A DNA stretch of 64,000 nt, from assembly GCF_020080835.1 (NCBI RefSeq), contig NC_058158.1, forward strand, positions 14,978,882 to 15,042,881, read 5' to 3'. Under the pieces are notes generated by a model. That model was not told where the DNA came from. It ran no database searches and worked only from the letters and a program-made list of their open reading frames with translations. The DNA is from Cotesia glomerata. Its lineage: Eukaryota; Arthropoda; Insecta; Hymenoptera; Braconidae. Below, piece after piece: positions 10,515 through 21,752 of the stretch. Both the position numbers and the translations under genes were made by a program. Positions within the stretch are counted from its first letter, which is position 1. Each line of letters starts with the position of its first letter.

Positions 10515-12562
10515 CCTTAGGGGGGGGGGGAATCCTTTTTACAGATTCTAGGCATAGCTGTTTGGCCTGGATATGTGGCGACTCGACGCAGCGTCATACT
10601 AAAACTCGACGCTGACGCCCTTACCCACTAAACCCTAAACCCCTTTCTCTTCTATCCTCTGATCCCCCATGGTACCGCCGTAAGGCATTTCTTCGCGGAG
10701 GGAGGAATTAGCTGCCGCTCTTCCTTCTGGTGGCTAAGATGTTATTTCTTTCTTCTAGATTCTGTCTTTCGCTCTTTTCCTCTCAATGGATCCCAACTCT
10801 GTAAGCACTTTTGTAGCAAAAGTGCTTGTGGCGTTCCAGGCAGCTTCTGACGACAACATTGCTTCTACTATTGACTCTGGTTGGGTTCTCTTTTTCAGAA
10901 TCTTCTCTAACTCATCGCGCTGTTGGTTGAAACGTGGACACACAAAGAAAACATACTCCGCATCTTCATTGACCCCTGGACAGGACGGGCACTCTGGGGT
11001 ATCATCGTGTTTAAAGCAGTGAATATACTTCCGGTAATATCCGTGTCCTGATAACATCTGCGTTAAATAATAGTTGATCTCACCGTGACTCCGGTTGAAC
11101 CACACATCAATCTAAGGTATGAGACGGTACGTCCACCGACCTTTCTCTGCAGCATTCCACTCCTGTTGCCATCTTGCGATGCTGTGTTGCCGTTCTTCCC
11201 TTCTAAGTTCTTCAGGGCTCAGTGTGGTTGATCTTTTTCGTTGATATAGGTTCCGTCTTTTCTCAGCTAGGACTCTGAGAGGCAGAGTACTGGAAAAAAC
11301 ACACACTGCTTCCTCTGATATTGTGCGGAAGGCGCTTGTTACTCGTAGGGCACTCAGTCGATATACTGGTCCAGCCTTTCTCCATGATTCTTGCGTCTTT
11401 AGTGCGTCGGCCCAAATGGATATTCCGTAAGTGAGCACCGATGTGACTACTGATGACAATAATAGCCTCCTGCTCTGCTTTGGGCCTCCGACGTTCGGCA
11501 TCAGTCGTGCGAGACTAGCCCTCACTACTGACGCTTTGGCACTGACATTCTCCACTTGCTGCTTGAAGTTGAGTCGGGCATCAAGCATCACTCCCAAATA
11601 TCGGATATAAGATTATGATGTGATTTCTTGTTCGCCGACTTTCAGCTTAATGGTCTCTACCACTTTTCTGCTGGTAATAAGCACTGCCTCAGAACATATG
11701 GTTTATCTCGTCCAGGTGTTTGGCAACGATCATTACAGCTACGTCATCTGCATATGCTACGAGTTTGACGTTTTTTGGCAGAGTTAGTCTTAATAGACCG
11801 TCATACATAATGTTCCACAGGAGCGGGCCTAGAACTGAACCTTGTGGTACACCTCCAGTAATATCATACTCCCTCGGACCGTTCTTCGTGTCATACTTCA
11901 GGACCCTGTTTTCAAAGTAGCTTGCTACGATCTTAAGAAGGTATTCTAGTACATTCTTCTCTTGGAGGGCCTGCATGATGCATTCCCAATCGGCGGAGTT
12001 GATGGCGTTTCTGATGTCTAGAGTCACTACCAGACAATACTTCTTCATTCCACCCTTCCATCTGGTTCCTGCGATTGCTTCCTTGGCCGTATCAACAACC
12101 AGTTTGATTACGTCCAGGGTTGATCGTCCTTTCCGAAATCCATACTGATTGTCTGCCAGGAGTGGTTCGACTACTGCTTCAATTCTCTGGTGAATTATGT
12201 GTTCAAATATTTTACCCGCTGTATCTAGCATGCAAAGTGGGCGGTAAGATGACGGTTCATCCGGTGGCTTTTTCCCTTTAGGAAGCAGCACTAACCGTTG
12301 CTGTTTCCACTTTCGAGGAAAAATCCCTTCTTTGAGGCAGGTGGTGTAAACATCCAGGAATAATGCCGGTGCTGCCTTTATAGCTGTTTTTAAGGCAATA
12401 TTAGGGATTCCATCTAATCCTGGTGCTTTATTATTCCCTACGCGTTTGCAAGCCTCCGTCAGTTCTTCTTCCGTGACAGGTGGAATGTCTTCCAGTTCGC
12501 CTTGAGATAACTGCTAATGAAGCTCGCGTTGCTGTGGAAACAGCGCGGTAACGATTCTCTGC
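10498..12562 (-). pseudogene. R1-clade LINE copy B (Waldo/Mino-like), 5' truncated
   Basis: On the minus strand the order is: RT N-terminal region with NNKAPGLDGIPN (about 12410), LVLLPKGKKPP and SSYRPLCMLDTAGK, YGFRKGRSTLD, GVPQGSVLGPLLWN, YADDVAVMI (about 11740), then GVMLDARLNFKQQ, YGISIWADAL and the knuckle CPSCPGVNEDAEYVFFVC (about 10990). An A-rich tail abuts (TG)n. Three lesions are visible: a TAG stop at 12514-12516, an internal deletion at about 11686-11692 that shifts the frame, and a stop near 11110 (TAG in place of the R of PRIDVWFNRS). The first two are shared with copy C. It is 5' truncated: the endonuclease is absent. Confidence 0.85.
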
Positions 12563-12595
12563 AGAATTCTTCCCTGAATGTTTTCGCGATGATGT

Positions 12596-12638
<43 letters not shown>

Positions 12639-13214
12639 CCTTTTGTTACTTTTGAACGGCTTGACCGATTTCATCGCGGTTGGTGTCATTCGAAAGTGCT
12701 TCACCAAACTTAGATATCCTGTAAGTTGGAACCGATTTGGACCAGAAGATTTCGAGAAATTGCGAAAAAAGTGAAAAATAATTGACAAAAAAAAATTGTT
12801 TTTTTTTTCATTTTTTTTAAATATCTCCAAATTGGCTGAACCTATCAACCTCAAAAACTAATCAGCTCTCAACCTTGAAAATCCGCATCGATCGCCACCA
12901 AAAGCGTCAGAATCGGTTGGTGCGTTCGTGAGATATCGTTGTCGAAAAAAATTGAAAAAAGTGTTTTTCTGTAATAACTCCGAAATTTTTCATTAGATTA
13001 ATTTTTTTGTTGAAAATCATTAATGAAGCTTAAGAAACTACATCGATTGCCGCTAACCGCGTGCAAATCGGTTGATTCGTTCAAAAGTTATAGCAGTTTG
13101 AAAATTAAAAAAATCGTGTTTTATCGAACTTTGATAAGATTTTTGGGCTCGAAGAGCTCAAAAGCATAGGAAAGCTATCTCTTTGAGCTCGGAGGGCTCA
13201 AAATAACATACAAA

Positions 13215-13945
13215 CTCTATAATATTAATATTAACAGGAAATTGGACAACAATTGTAAAAACGCAGATTATTGATTTCGCGACGTTTCAGTCATTTGATT
13301 TGGCCTTCATCAGGTGTCTAAAACATACATAAAAATAACAACAATTATACAATAACCTAACACTGTCAATGTAACAAGTTCATACAATTATGCAATATGA
13401 ATATACCTCAATTCATACGCGTAACAATATAAAACTTATTATACCCATCCTTCAGCTCACTCAACATAATTAACAAAACTCATTTATTTTATTAACTAAA
13501 TGAATAAGAACAACTAGCAGATAACTTGTACATGTAAATAAACAGTAGACACCTACTCCAAACTAAAGTGTAAGTGTAAGTAGTGCACTTTACAAAAAGC
13601 TGGAAATAAGCTATGTCAGGAAATATAACTTTTAAATGTAGCTAAAATTTCATTATACATTGCACTAAGGTTTTGGGTATCCGTACGTTTGTTGACTGTA
13701 TCATTAAGTTTAATCCACACCATTTCACTCACAGACCTTTTATGCCAGTTATTTTCTATGTCTATGATTTTAACCTTCCTCATCTCACTTAAACCTTGTC
13801 ATTTCAAATGTCTGACCCCGTCTCATCAAACTTAAACCCATAACCGGAGTCAAAGTAATGCAAAGCCAACGCCGTTTTATTGTTATCCAAAATCCTTACA
13901 TCCCGACAACTGTTTTTAAGTTGGTAAATTCTAAATATAAACTGT
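13215..13945 (-). pseudogene. Penelope-like element, C-terminal endonuclease fragment and 3' end
   Basis: The minus strand carries two coding blocks in shifted frames. DVRILDNNKTALALHY and DSGYGFKFDE lie at about 13815-13910. KIIDIENNWHKRSVSEM and VWIKLNDTVNKR lie at about 13690-13780. This pair, ending in a run like TDTQNLSAMYNEIL, is the usual C-terminus after the GIY-YIG nuclease of Penelope-like elements. Downstream is an AT-rich tail with a hammerhead-like motif at 13281-13313. The reverse transcriptase is absent. The fragment interrupts RF1 copy d. Confidence 0.7.
13281..13313 (-). ncRNA. Hammerhead-ribozyme-like motif of the Penelope-like element
   Basis: The minus strand reads CTGATGA, then an 18-nt imperfect stem-loop, then GAAACGTC. 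CUGANGA ... GAAA with a short palindromic ACGU stem III is the core of the dimer-type hammerheads known from Penelope-like elements. Stem II is weak (A-T, G-C, mismatch, C-G), so activity is doubtful. Basis: motif seen, association known, activity not shown. Confidence 0.5.
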
Positions 13946-14065
13946 ATTTTTGGGCTCGAAGAGCTCAAAAAGGTCATCAGTGCAATTTTAAGCGCCTAGG
14001 TATGGAATTAGCGGAAAGTTGTAGGGATGGCCTTCAGGGTCAACCGTTTTCCTAATTTTTTTTTT

Positions 14066-14811
14066 TCAATTTTTCGTGGTATACGAAAACTTAATGATAC
14101 TTTCGAAGAAGACATTACGAAAAATTATCCCAATTAAATTAAAAAAATATTATATTAATATTATAATATTAATTTAACAAATTTGTTATTGTTTTGTATA
14201 CTAAGTTGCCACCACTTTGCTTTACATTTTTTTGGGCAGGTGGCGTCAAAGTCATCTTTCTCAATTCCTACTGAAAATACCTTAATTATATGCATGTATA
14301 ATTAATACATCATTAATTCTATTGTATGATTCGTATTATTATTTAATTTAATATTTTTTATTAATCATTTCTTTTTCAAAAATTTTTGATTGATTTGTTT
14401 CTAAACTATTTATTGACAAAATCAAAAATATTTAAAAACCGGATGGTACAGAAATATGACCCCGGGTAAAAAAGATTATATATAATTATATATAAAAAAT
14501 GGCCCTATATCTATACATATATAATGAAAGTAGGTTTCGTAGAACGTCAATCACGCAAAAACTACTGAACGTAATGACATGGGACTAGGACCATTCGACG
14601 CGGAATGAATTGTAGATCGTTAGAGGCTACATACTTTTTGAATTCTATCAATCCTTCACCATTTTATTTCTATTTAACTTTAACAAACATTTTTTCCCGC
14701 CGATAAAAACAAAAGACGAGCATTTTTCTTCAATACATTTGTTTATTTATCTGCATAAAAGGAAATAATTTGTATTACGTTTCTTTTTTTAGAATTTAGT
14801 TTCATCTACCC
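14066..14811. other. No gene; AT-rich, possible Helitron-like 5' tip near 14500
   Basis: Mostly AT-rich sequence with TA palindromes at 14150-14180. From about 14505 the text CTATATCTATACATATATAA followed by GTCAATCACGCAAAAACTAC looks like the start of an old rolling-circle or other mobile element, but no second end was found. Confidence 0.35.
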
Positions 14812-14908
14812 AAGCATGGGCCGACGCGTGGGTAGATGCGTGGGTGGATGTGTAGGTGGATGCGTGGGTAGATGCGTGGGTGGATGCGTGGGCGAATGCG
14901 TGGGTGGA
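14812..14908. repeat. 12-bp minisatellite, unit GATGCGTGGGTG
   Basis: About eight head-to-tail units with small changes (TAGATGCGTGGG, GGATGTGTAGGT). On the minus strand it reads as PTH-type repeats, which is a chance frame. Confidence 0.85.
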
Positions 14909-15299
14909 AAATCCCTGAATAAAATCCCTAAATACATTATAATGGTCTTTTCACCGGCATTGGCGTCGACAGGGCCGGAGAGCACCACCTAAAATGGCTT
15001 ACCTAGGTTTCGAAGGTAGTTGGGCGCCAGGAACTTACCGTTTCATGATTCGAAGTCGTTGTCGTTTGTCGTTGGGCGGCGGGTCGATAACGAAGAGATT
15101 TAAAATTCGAATGAACGGTGAAAACTAAAATGCTTAAATTTAAGTAAGCTCGGGAAAAAGAAAAACAAAAAAACAGTAATCGCCGAATGTCCAGTCAACA
15201 ATTTATTTTAACAGTCGCCAAGATTTATTAATAATTTTCCAAAAATGACTATAATAACAGTTAATTCTTCGCCGAATGAACGAACAATAATAACTCAAA

Positions 15300-15700
15300 G
15301 AAACAACAATAATATTGATACGTCGGTGGCTCCCAGATAATAATTTAAATGACTTATAATTAATACTACGATGACGTAAGCAATTAATCTATCTTCAAAT
15401 TAATTAATCATAACCAAAAATTAAATTCGGTCCGTCAATGGCTCGCGAATTCTCAAATTAATTTATAATTAATAATACAATGGAATAAACAGTTAATTTT
15501 TCTAAAATTAATAAATAATTAAAGAAAAAAAATTAAATTCAGTCCGTCAACGGCTCGCACAAATTCCAAATGAATTTATAAGTAATCATACGATGAGATA
15601 AACAAATTAATTGATCTCATAAATTAATTAAATAAAAAAAATTAAATTAGAAAAATTAGATTCGGTCCTTCAATGGCTCGCCAATTGCGAAGCGAGCGGG
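15300..15700. repeat. ~120-bp tandem repeat with GTCCGTCAATGGCTCGC core
   Basis: Cores at about 15320 (CGTCGGTGGCTCCC), 15430, 15544 and 15664 are separated by 110-120 bp of AT-rich sequence rich in AATTAAT. Four units, non-coding. The last unit runs into the tRNA-like element at 15752. 14909-15299 upstream holds nothing I recognise. Confidence 0.6.
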
Positions 15701-15987
15701 TGGGAACGGCTAGTAATTTTATATAATTATTTCTATAAAAATAAAAAAAAATTCGGCGTGCGCGGGGATCGAATCGGGGATCTGACGCTTGAAAGACTGA
15801 CGCGCTATTTTTTTTTTTTTTAAAGAAGTTTATTAGTTTTGACAAAATACAAGTTTCATATCTTTAAGGCTACATAATCAACTTAAAAAAAGCCTTAAAA
15901 TTTAGGTTAACAATATTTTTATTATTTTTGCGTAGGCCTCTTTGTCTCCTTGATTGAAGCAGCTAATGACTATAAATGTTTCTTAAA

Positions 15988-16698
15988 AAAAATTAGGAAA
16001 ACGGTTGACCCTAAAGGCCATCCCTGCAACTTTCCGCTAATTCCGTTAATACCTGGGCGCTTAAAATTCCACCTACGAAGTTTTTGAGCTCAAAAATACA
16101 ATTTATGTCTTGTTTTGAGCTCTCCAAGCTTAAAAAAATACCTTGTCTATGCTTTTAAGCTCTTTGAGCTCAAAAGTCTGATAAAAGTTTCATAGAACAC
16201 TATTTTTTGAATTTTCAAACCGCAATAACTTTTGAATGAATGAACCGATTTGTACGCGATTGGCGGCATTCTACACAGTTTTTTGAGCCTTTTGAAAAAT
16301 CTTTAAGTTCATAAAGAATTTCTAAGTTTCAATTGGTCAAACTAGAAATTTCGGAGTAATTCCGAAAAAACACTTTTTTGAGTTTTCTTTCCTGCACGAT
16401 ATCTCTCGAACGAATAAACCGATTTTGACCGGATTAGCGGCTATCAACGTGGTTTTCTGATGTTAAGAGCTGATTAGTTTTTGTTGATCTATAAAGCCGT
16501 TTAAAAAATATTCCAAAAAAACCACTTTTGAAAAAATTTTTTTTTACAGTTTTTTTAGATTTTTCGAAATCTATCGATCCGAATCAGTCTAAATTGTATT
16601 CAAAATCTAAGTTTGGCCAAGCCCTTTCGAATGGCACCAACCACGATGAAATCGGTTTAACCGTTCAAAAGTTATAAGAGGTTTACATACACACACAC

Positions 16699-16735
<37 letters not shown>

Positions 16736-19700
16736 GCACTCCAGAAGATAACAAACAAACAGACATAAAGATATTGCAGCTAAACCTAAACCATTGCGAA
16801 GCTGCACATGATCTGCTTATGCAAACATCAAGAGAACTAGAGTTAGAGTTAGTAATGATAGCAGAGCCATACAGACACCTGAATACCCAGCCTTGGGAAT
16901 TTGACAGCACCGCCAAAGCTGTCATTTGGTCCTGTGGTAAGCATCCCTTCCAGAGGATAGTTAACAATGATAATGCCGGCTTTGTAGCAGCAACAGTTAA
17001 CGGCATCCGTTTCTACAGCTGTTATGCACCACCTAGCCTATCCATTGTTGAATTCACTGAATCCTTGGACACTGACCGAGGACGCTAAGCAGCATTATCC
17101 AGTCGCGATTGCCGGTGACCAACTCCTGGGCAGTAGACTAGGGCAGCAAGCAGACCAATGCGCGAGGAAAAGCACTACTAGAAGCTTTTACTACACTAGA
17201 TGTAGTTCAGCTCAACAGTGGTGATACGCCAACCTATACTAAGGGAGAAGCAAGCTCTATTGTAGATCTCACTTTCGTCAGCAGCAGCCTCATCAGTGGG
17301 AAATACGACTGGAAGGTGATGGATATCTACACAGCCAGCGACCACAAGGCAATTCTCTGGGAAATATCACATGACCGGAATACAAGAAGACCAATCAAGT
17401 CAATCAATACCATTAGATGGAAAGTGAAGTCTTTTGAAACAAGCACATTGGTAATAGCCCTGAATAGTAAACCTATTACTACTGGATCCGCAGAAGAAAT
17501 GACCAAGGACCTGATGAAAAGAGTTGTCCAGGCCTGTGACGCAAGTATGGTCCGGAAACGCAGCATAAGCCAACGCCCGGTAGTACACTGGTGGAACGAC
17601 CACATTAGCGTTCTTCGGAAAGAGTGTCTAAAGAAAAGAAGAATATCCCAGCGTGGCCATCGACGACATAATTCTGTGGAGCTGGTCGCAGAGTACAAAA
17701 AAGCCCGTCGATCATTAAACAAAGCCATCAAGGATAGTAAGAGGCAATGCTGGAAAGAGCTCATCAACGAGGTGGACAAAGACCTGTGGGGTAGACCGTA
17801 CAAGGTGGTCATGACTCACCTAAAAGTCAAACAAATGTCGGCACCCACATGCCCACAACTTCTGCAGAGAATCGTTACCGCGCTGTTTCCACAGCAACGC
17901 GAGCTTCATTAGCAGTTAGCTCAAGGCGAACTGGAAGACATTCCACCTGTCACGGAAGAAGAACTGACGGAGGCTTGCAAACGCGTAGGGAATAATAAAG
18001 CACCAGGATTAGATGGAATCCCTAATATTGCCTTAAAAACAGCTATAAAGGCAGCACCGGCATTATTCCTGGATGTTTACACCACCTGCCTCAAAGAAGG
18101 GATTTTTCCTCGAAAGTGGAAACAGCAACGGTTAGTGCTGCTTCCTAAAGGGAAAAAGCCACCGGAAAAACCGTCATCTTACCGCCCACTTTGCATGCTA
18201 GATACAGCGGGTAAGATATTTGAACGCATAATTCACCAGAGAATTGAAGCAGTAGTCGACCCACTCCTGGCAGACAATCAGTATGGATTTCGGAAAGGAC
18301 GATCAACCCTGGACGCAATCAAACTGGTTGTTGATACGGCCAAGGAAGCAATCGCAGGAACCAGATGGAAGGGTGGAATGAAGAAGTATTGTCTGGTGGT
18401 GACTCTAGACATCAGAAACGCCATCAACTCCGCCGATTGGGAATGCATCATGCAGGCCCTCCAAGAGAAGAATGTACCAGAATACCTTCTTAAGATCGTA
18501 GCAAGCTACTTTGAAAACAGGGTCCTGAAGTATGACACGAAGAACGGTCCGAGGGAGTATGATATTACTGGAGGTGTACCACAAGGTTCAGTTCTAGGCC
18601 CGCTCCTGTGGAACATTATGTATGACGGTCTATTAAGACTAACTCTGCCAAAAAACGTCAAACTCGTAGCATATGCAGATGACGTAGCCGTAGTGATCGT
18701 TGCCAAACACCTGGACGAGATAAACCATATGTTCTGAGGCAGTGCTTATTACCAGCAGAAAAGTGGTAGAGACCATTAAGCTGAAAGTCGGCGAACAAGA
18801 AATCACATCACAATCTTATATCCGATATTTGGGAGTGATGCTTGATGCCCGACTCAACTTCAAGCAGCAAGTGGAACATGTCAGTGCCAAAGCGTCAGTA
18901 GTGAGGGCTAGTCTCGCACGACTGATGCCGAACGTCGGAGGCCCAAAGCAGAGCAGGAGGCTATTATTGTCATCAGTAGTCACATCGGTGCTTACTTACG
19001 GCATATCCATTTGGGCCGACGCACTAAAGACGCAAGAATCATGGAGAAAGGCTGGACCAGTATATCGACTGAGTGCCCTACGAGTAACTAGCGCCTTCCG
19101 CACAATATCAGAGGAAGCAGTGTGTATTTTTACCTGTACTCTGCCTCTCAGAGTCCTAGCTGAGGAAAGACGGAACCTATATCAACGAAAAAGGTCAACC
19201 ACACTGAGCCTTGAAGAACTTAGAAGGGAAGAACGGCAACACAGCATCGCAAGATGGCAACAGGAGTGGAATTCTGCAGAGAAAGCTCGGTGGACGTACC
19301 GTCTCATACCTCGGATTGATGTGTGGTTCAACCGGAGTCACGGTGAGATCAACTATTATTTAACGCAGATGTTATCAGGACACGGAAGTTACCGGAAGTA
19401 TCTTCACCGCTTTAAGCACGATGATACCCCAGAGTGCCCGTCCTGTCCAGGGGTCAATGAAGATGCGGATCATGTTTTCTTTGTGTGTCCACGTTTCAAC
19501 CAACAGCGCGATGAGTTAGAGAAGATTCTGAAAAAGAGAACCCAACCAGAATCAATAGTAGAAGCAATGTTGTCGTCAGAAGCTTCCTGGAACGCCACAA
19601 GCACTTTTGCTACAAAAGTGCTTACAGAGTTGGGATCCATTGAGAGGAAAAGAGCGAAAGACAGAATCTAGAAGAAAGAAATAACATCTTAGCCACAAGA

Positions 19701-20099
19701 AGAAAGAGTGGCAGCTAATTCCTCCCCCCGCGAAGAAATGCCTTACGGCGGTACCATGGGGGGTCAGAGGATAGAAGAGAAAGGGGTTTAGGGTTTAGTG
19801 GGTAGGGCCGTCAGCGTCGAGTTTTCGTATGACGCTGCGTCGAGTCGCCACATATCCAGGCCAAACAGCTATGCCTAGAATCCGTAAAAAGGATTCCCCC
19901 CCGTAAGGAAAAAAAAACACACACACACACACACACACATACATACATACATAGTAACACCCTCGCGGGAATAGTCAGAGAAGCTTCCTAGGACCTCAAA
20001 ACGTCGAGATCTGATGAAAACTCGATTTTCGAAAAACGGGGTAAAACCAATAACTTCCCGATTTTCGAAAATTTTCAATTTTCTTAGCGGGAAGTTAAA
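15988..20099 (-). repeat. RF1 copy e, inverted, split by R1-like LINE copy C
   Basis: The distal end is at 15988 (AGGAAAACGGTTGACCC), the CA tract at 16687-16734, and the head with TTAGCGGGAAGTTAAAA at 20080-20099. The CA tract resumes at 19918-19950 after LINE copy C. Confidence 0.75.
16735..19917 (+). pseudogene. R1-clade LINE copy C (Waldo/Mino-like), ORF2 nearly complete
   Basis: ORF2 begins near 16762 with ILQLNLNHCEAAHDLLM, the first endonuclease block. AGFVAATVNGIRFYSCYAPP follows, then a frame change near 17075, PVAIAGD at about 17100 and TASDHKAILWE (SDH block) at 17330-17362. From 17316 one frame runs to 18737 with a single TAG at 17910-17912. It includes NNKAPGLDGIPN, LVLLPKGKKPP, YGFRKGRSTLD, GVPQGSVLGPLLWN and YADDVAVVI. 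A deletion at 18735 shifts the frame. 18742-19671 then gives the C-terminal domain with WADALKTQESW and the knuckle CPSCPGVNEDADHVFFVC. The 3' UTR ends in a C run, GTAAGG, A9 and (CA)n. ORF1 is absent. Both ends abut CA repeats. Confidence 0.88.
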
Positions 20100-20779
20100 A
20101 ATATTCAATTATTGTTTGTTCTCTTGTTTCTTCATTTAATATTCTGGTATATAAAATATTCAAGTTTTTTAATTAATTATTATTATAGTGGAAAATTGTC
20201 CATAAAAACACTATGGAGGTTGCAGCCTTTTTTTGAGCTCTTTGCAATGCCTTGACTCACTGGTAAGCCATCAGTATTTGTCGCTCAGCCGATGTGCATC
20301 CATTTTATCTGTTTGGGGTAGAGCTTTTGAATATGTAAAGTCGAACCATTTGATTCTGAGATCGTCAGCAGTGAACCCGATCCGTTTTTGGGCCTTATGT
20401 TTTTTCCAGAGTTATATAACTGGGACGTTATTTTCGTCCTGTATGATGCCATTGTTGTCCAGAGTCAGGAACGCTTATGGTGGTAATTTGCCAGTCTTCT
20501 TTCTCTGCTCGAAGTCGTCAGCAGTGAAGCTAGCGAAGCCTTCGATGGCCTCGTTCTCTATTTGTAGTATTTTGCTAAAATAATCCCTAGTTAATCGAAT
20601 GATGTGGCTGTCGATCCTAGGGATATCAGCCATATCAGCCATATTATATAGAGTTGTGTTGCTGACGAACTTCCTGTATTTGGAGTCAGTAGATCTGTAT
20701 GCGCCTAAGCAGGCTCTGATGCATTTGCGCTCAAAGACTCTGAATTTAGACTGACGCGCTACCTGTTAACCTACGAGAC

Positions 20780-20959
20780 TTACTTGTAGAGAAGAGTTTG
20801 AAATAACTACAAGTAATGCAAATCGTATACATAATCAATTTTTATAAGTTAACTTAATTAATACAGTTCCTATTATTTCATCCACAAAAAATACTATAAA
20901 TTAAAAGATTATAAACCATTGGAGTAGCAGACTCTGATATAAAAAATTATGTACAATTG
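20780..20959. other. Short spacer, nothing recognised
   Basis: AT-rich sequence between the tRNA-like element and the THAP-bearing element. Confidence 0.4.
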
Positions 20960-21752
20960 TATTCGCTGGGTGCGTAAGGCATAGTGGGGGACACAAAACT
21001 GATGTCAGCGCCCGCTGCGGGACAATACAGAACTAAGGGTGGCTCTTTATTACTTAAAAGCTATGAAAATAACACGTGTGTTAGTTTATTTAAATAAATA
21101 AAATAAAATGGGTCATCAAAATTGTTGTGTAGTTAATTGTAAAAATACTAGTAGAAATAGTGATTGTAAATTTTATAAGTTTCCGGTTGCCAATTGGAAA
21201 TTAAATCAGCGAAAAAAATGGATAGCTGCTGCTCAACATCTCTCATATGTTCAGCCAGGATTAAATTTTTACCCTTTATTAAAGTTTGTGGTTGAAAAAT
21301 AATATTATGGGTAATAGATTGCAAAATTAAATAAAGAATATAAAAATTTAAGATACATTCGTAAATATATAGTTATGTTAAATAGAGCTATTCGTTATTT
21401 TTTATATAATTTCAGATTGTTATATATTTAATATTAATACTGATTTTTCATTTAATATTAATTTAACAATAAACACCTTGACAGATTTTAACACTGATTA
21501 ACCTAATTCACTTGAGATTTGTTTTAGTTATTGTGTTTATTTTCCTTACTATTTTCAACTGACCCAAGAAAAAATTTTTAATTTAATCTACATTCTGTGT
21601 AATATGTCACATTTTACATAGAAAACAAATTTTTTTCAAGTTTATTTAATTGTTTAAATAACTATTTGGCATCTAATACATGTAAATTTTCTTAAAAAAG
21701 CCACCGTAAGTTGTATCGTCAGGTGGCGGTGGGGTCACGCACCCAGCGAATA
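20960..21752 (+). mobile_element. Small DNA element with 16-bp perfect inverted repeats and a THAP exon
   Basis: TATTCGCTGGGTGCGT at 20960-20975 is exactly inverted at 21737-21752. Between them is a short THAP frame and AT-rich sequence. THAP domains are the DNA-binding part of P-element-type transposases, so this looks like an internally deleted P-like transposon. I could not find an unambiguous 8-bp target duplication. Confidence 0.55.
21108..21302 (+). pseudogene. THAP zinc-finger domain fragment
   Basis: The 64-residue product starts MGHQNCCVVNCKN and contains FYKFPVANW and RKKWIAAAQ. This matches the first half of a THAP finger: the C-x4-C pair near residue 6-11, then the conserved P and W residues. 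The second zinc pair (CxxH) is missing because the frame ends soon after PGLNFYPLL. An exon boundary or deletion is likely. The start codon is the first in frame. Function in a living element would be binding transposon ends; this copy is probably dead. A host THAP gene is a less likely alternative, given the flanking inverted repeats. Confidence 0.6.

Larger units (their letters stand above)
10323..14065 (+). repeat. RF1 copy d, split by R1-like LINE copy B and a Penelope-like remnant
   Basis: The head at 10323 (AACTTCCTGCTAAG) runs to the TG tract at 10485. LINE copy B occupies 10498-12562. RF1 resumes at 12563, gives (TG)n at 12599-12636 and continues to about 13214. A Penelope-like piece follows, and the RF1 end lies at 13946-14065 with AGCGGAAAGTTGTAGGG and CCTAATTTTTT. 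Confidence 0.65.
15808..20747 (-). pseudogene. Jockey-type LINE, 5' truncated, with RF1 nested inside
   Basis: The element reads on the minus strand from 20747 to a poly(A) tail seen as T13 at 15808-15821, preceded by AATAAA. A 14-bp target duplication bounds it. Coding remains are VFERKCIRACLGAYRS and RIDSHIIRLTRDYFSKI (about 20560-20740), DNNGIIQDENNVPVI (about 20420) and the C-terminus CFNQGDKEAYAKIIKILL (about 15915-15975). These are the end of a Jockey-clade reverse transcriptase protein. RF1 copy e (15988-20099) interrupts the frame, and several stops are present. A 116-codon plus-strand frame at 20233-20583 is its antisense shadow. Confidence 0.75.
15752..20779 (-). mobile_element. tRNA-like SINE head, split by a Jockey LINE insertion
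   Basis: With the insertion removed, the minus strand reads GTCTCGTAGGTTAACAGGTA, an anticodon-loop-like CTTTCAA and a T-arm-like CCCGATTCGATCCCCG. The A-box and B-box spacing fits a tRNA-derived SINE promoter. Only 15752-15807 and 20748-20779 belong to it. The rest is the inserted LINE, flanked by the 14-bp duplication AGACTGACGCGCTA (15794-15807 and 20748-20761). Confidence 0.55.

Noticed and set aside
17327..17812. 161-codon minus-strand frame over LINE copy C
   Set aside because: Antisense shadow of ORF2; the plus-strand product has the conserved LINE motifs.
20233..20583. 116-codon plus-strand frame
   Set aside because: It is the antisense of the Jockey LINE C-terminal coding on the minus strand.
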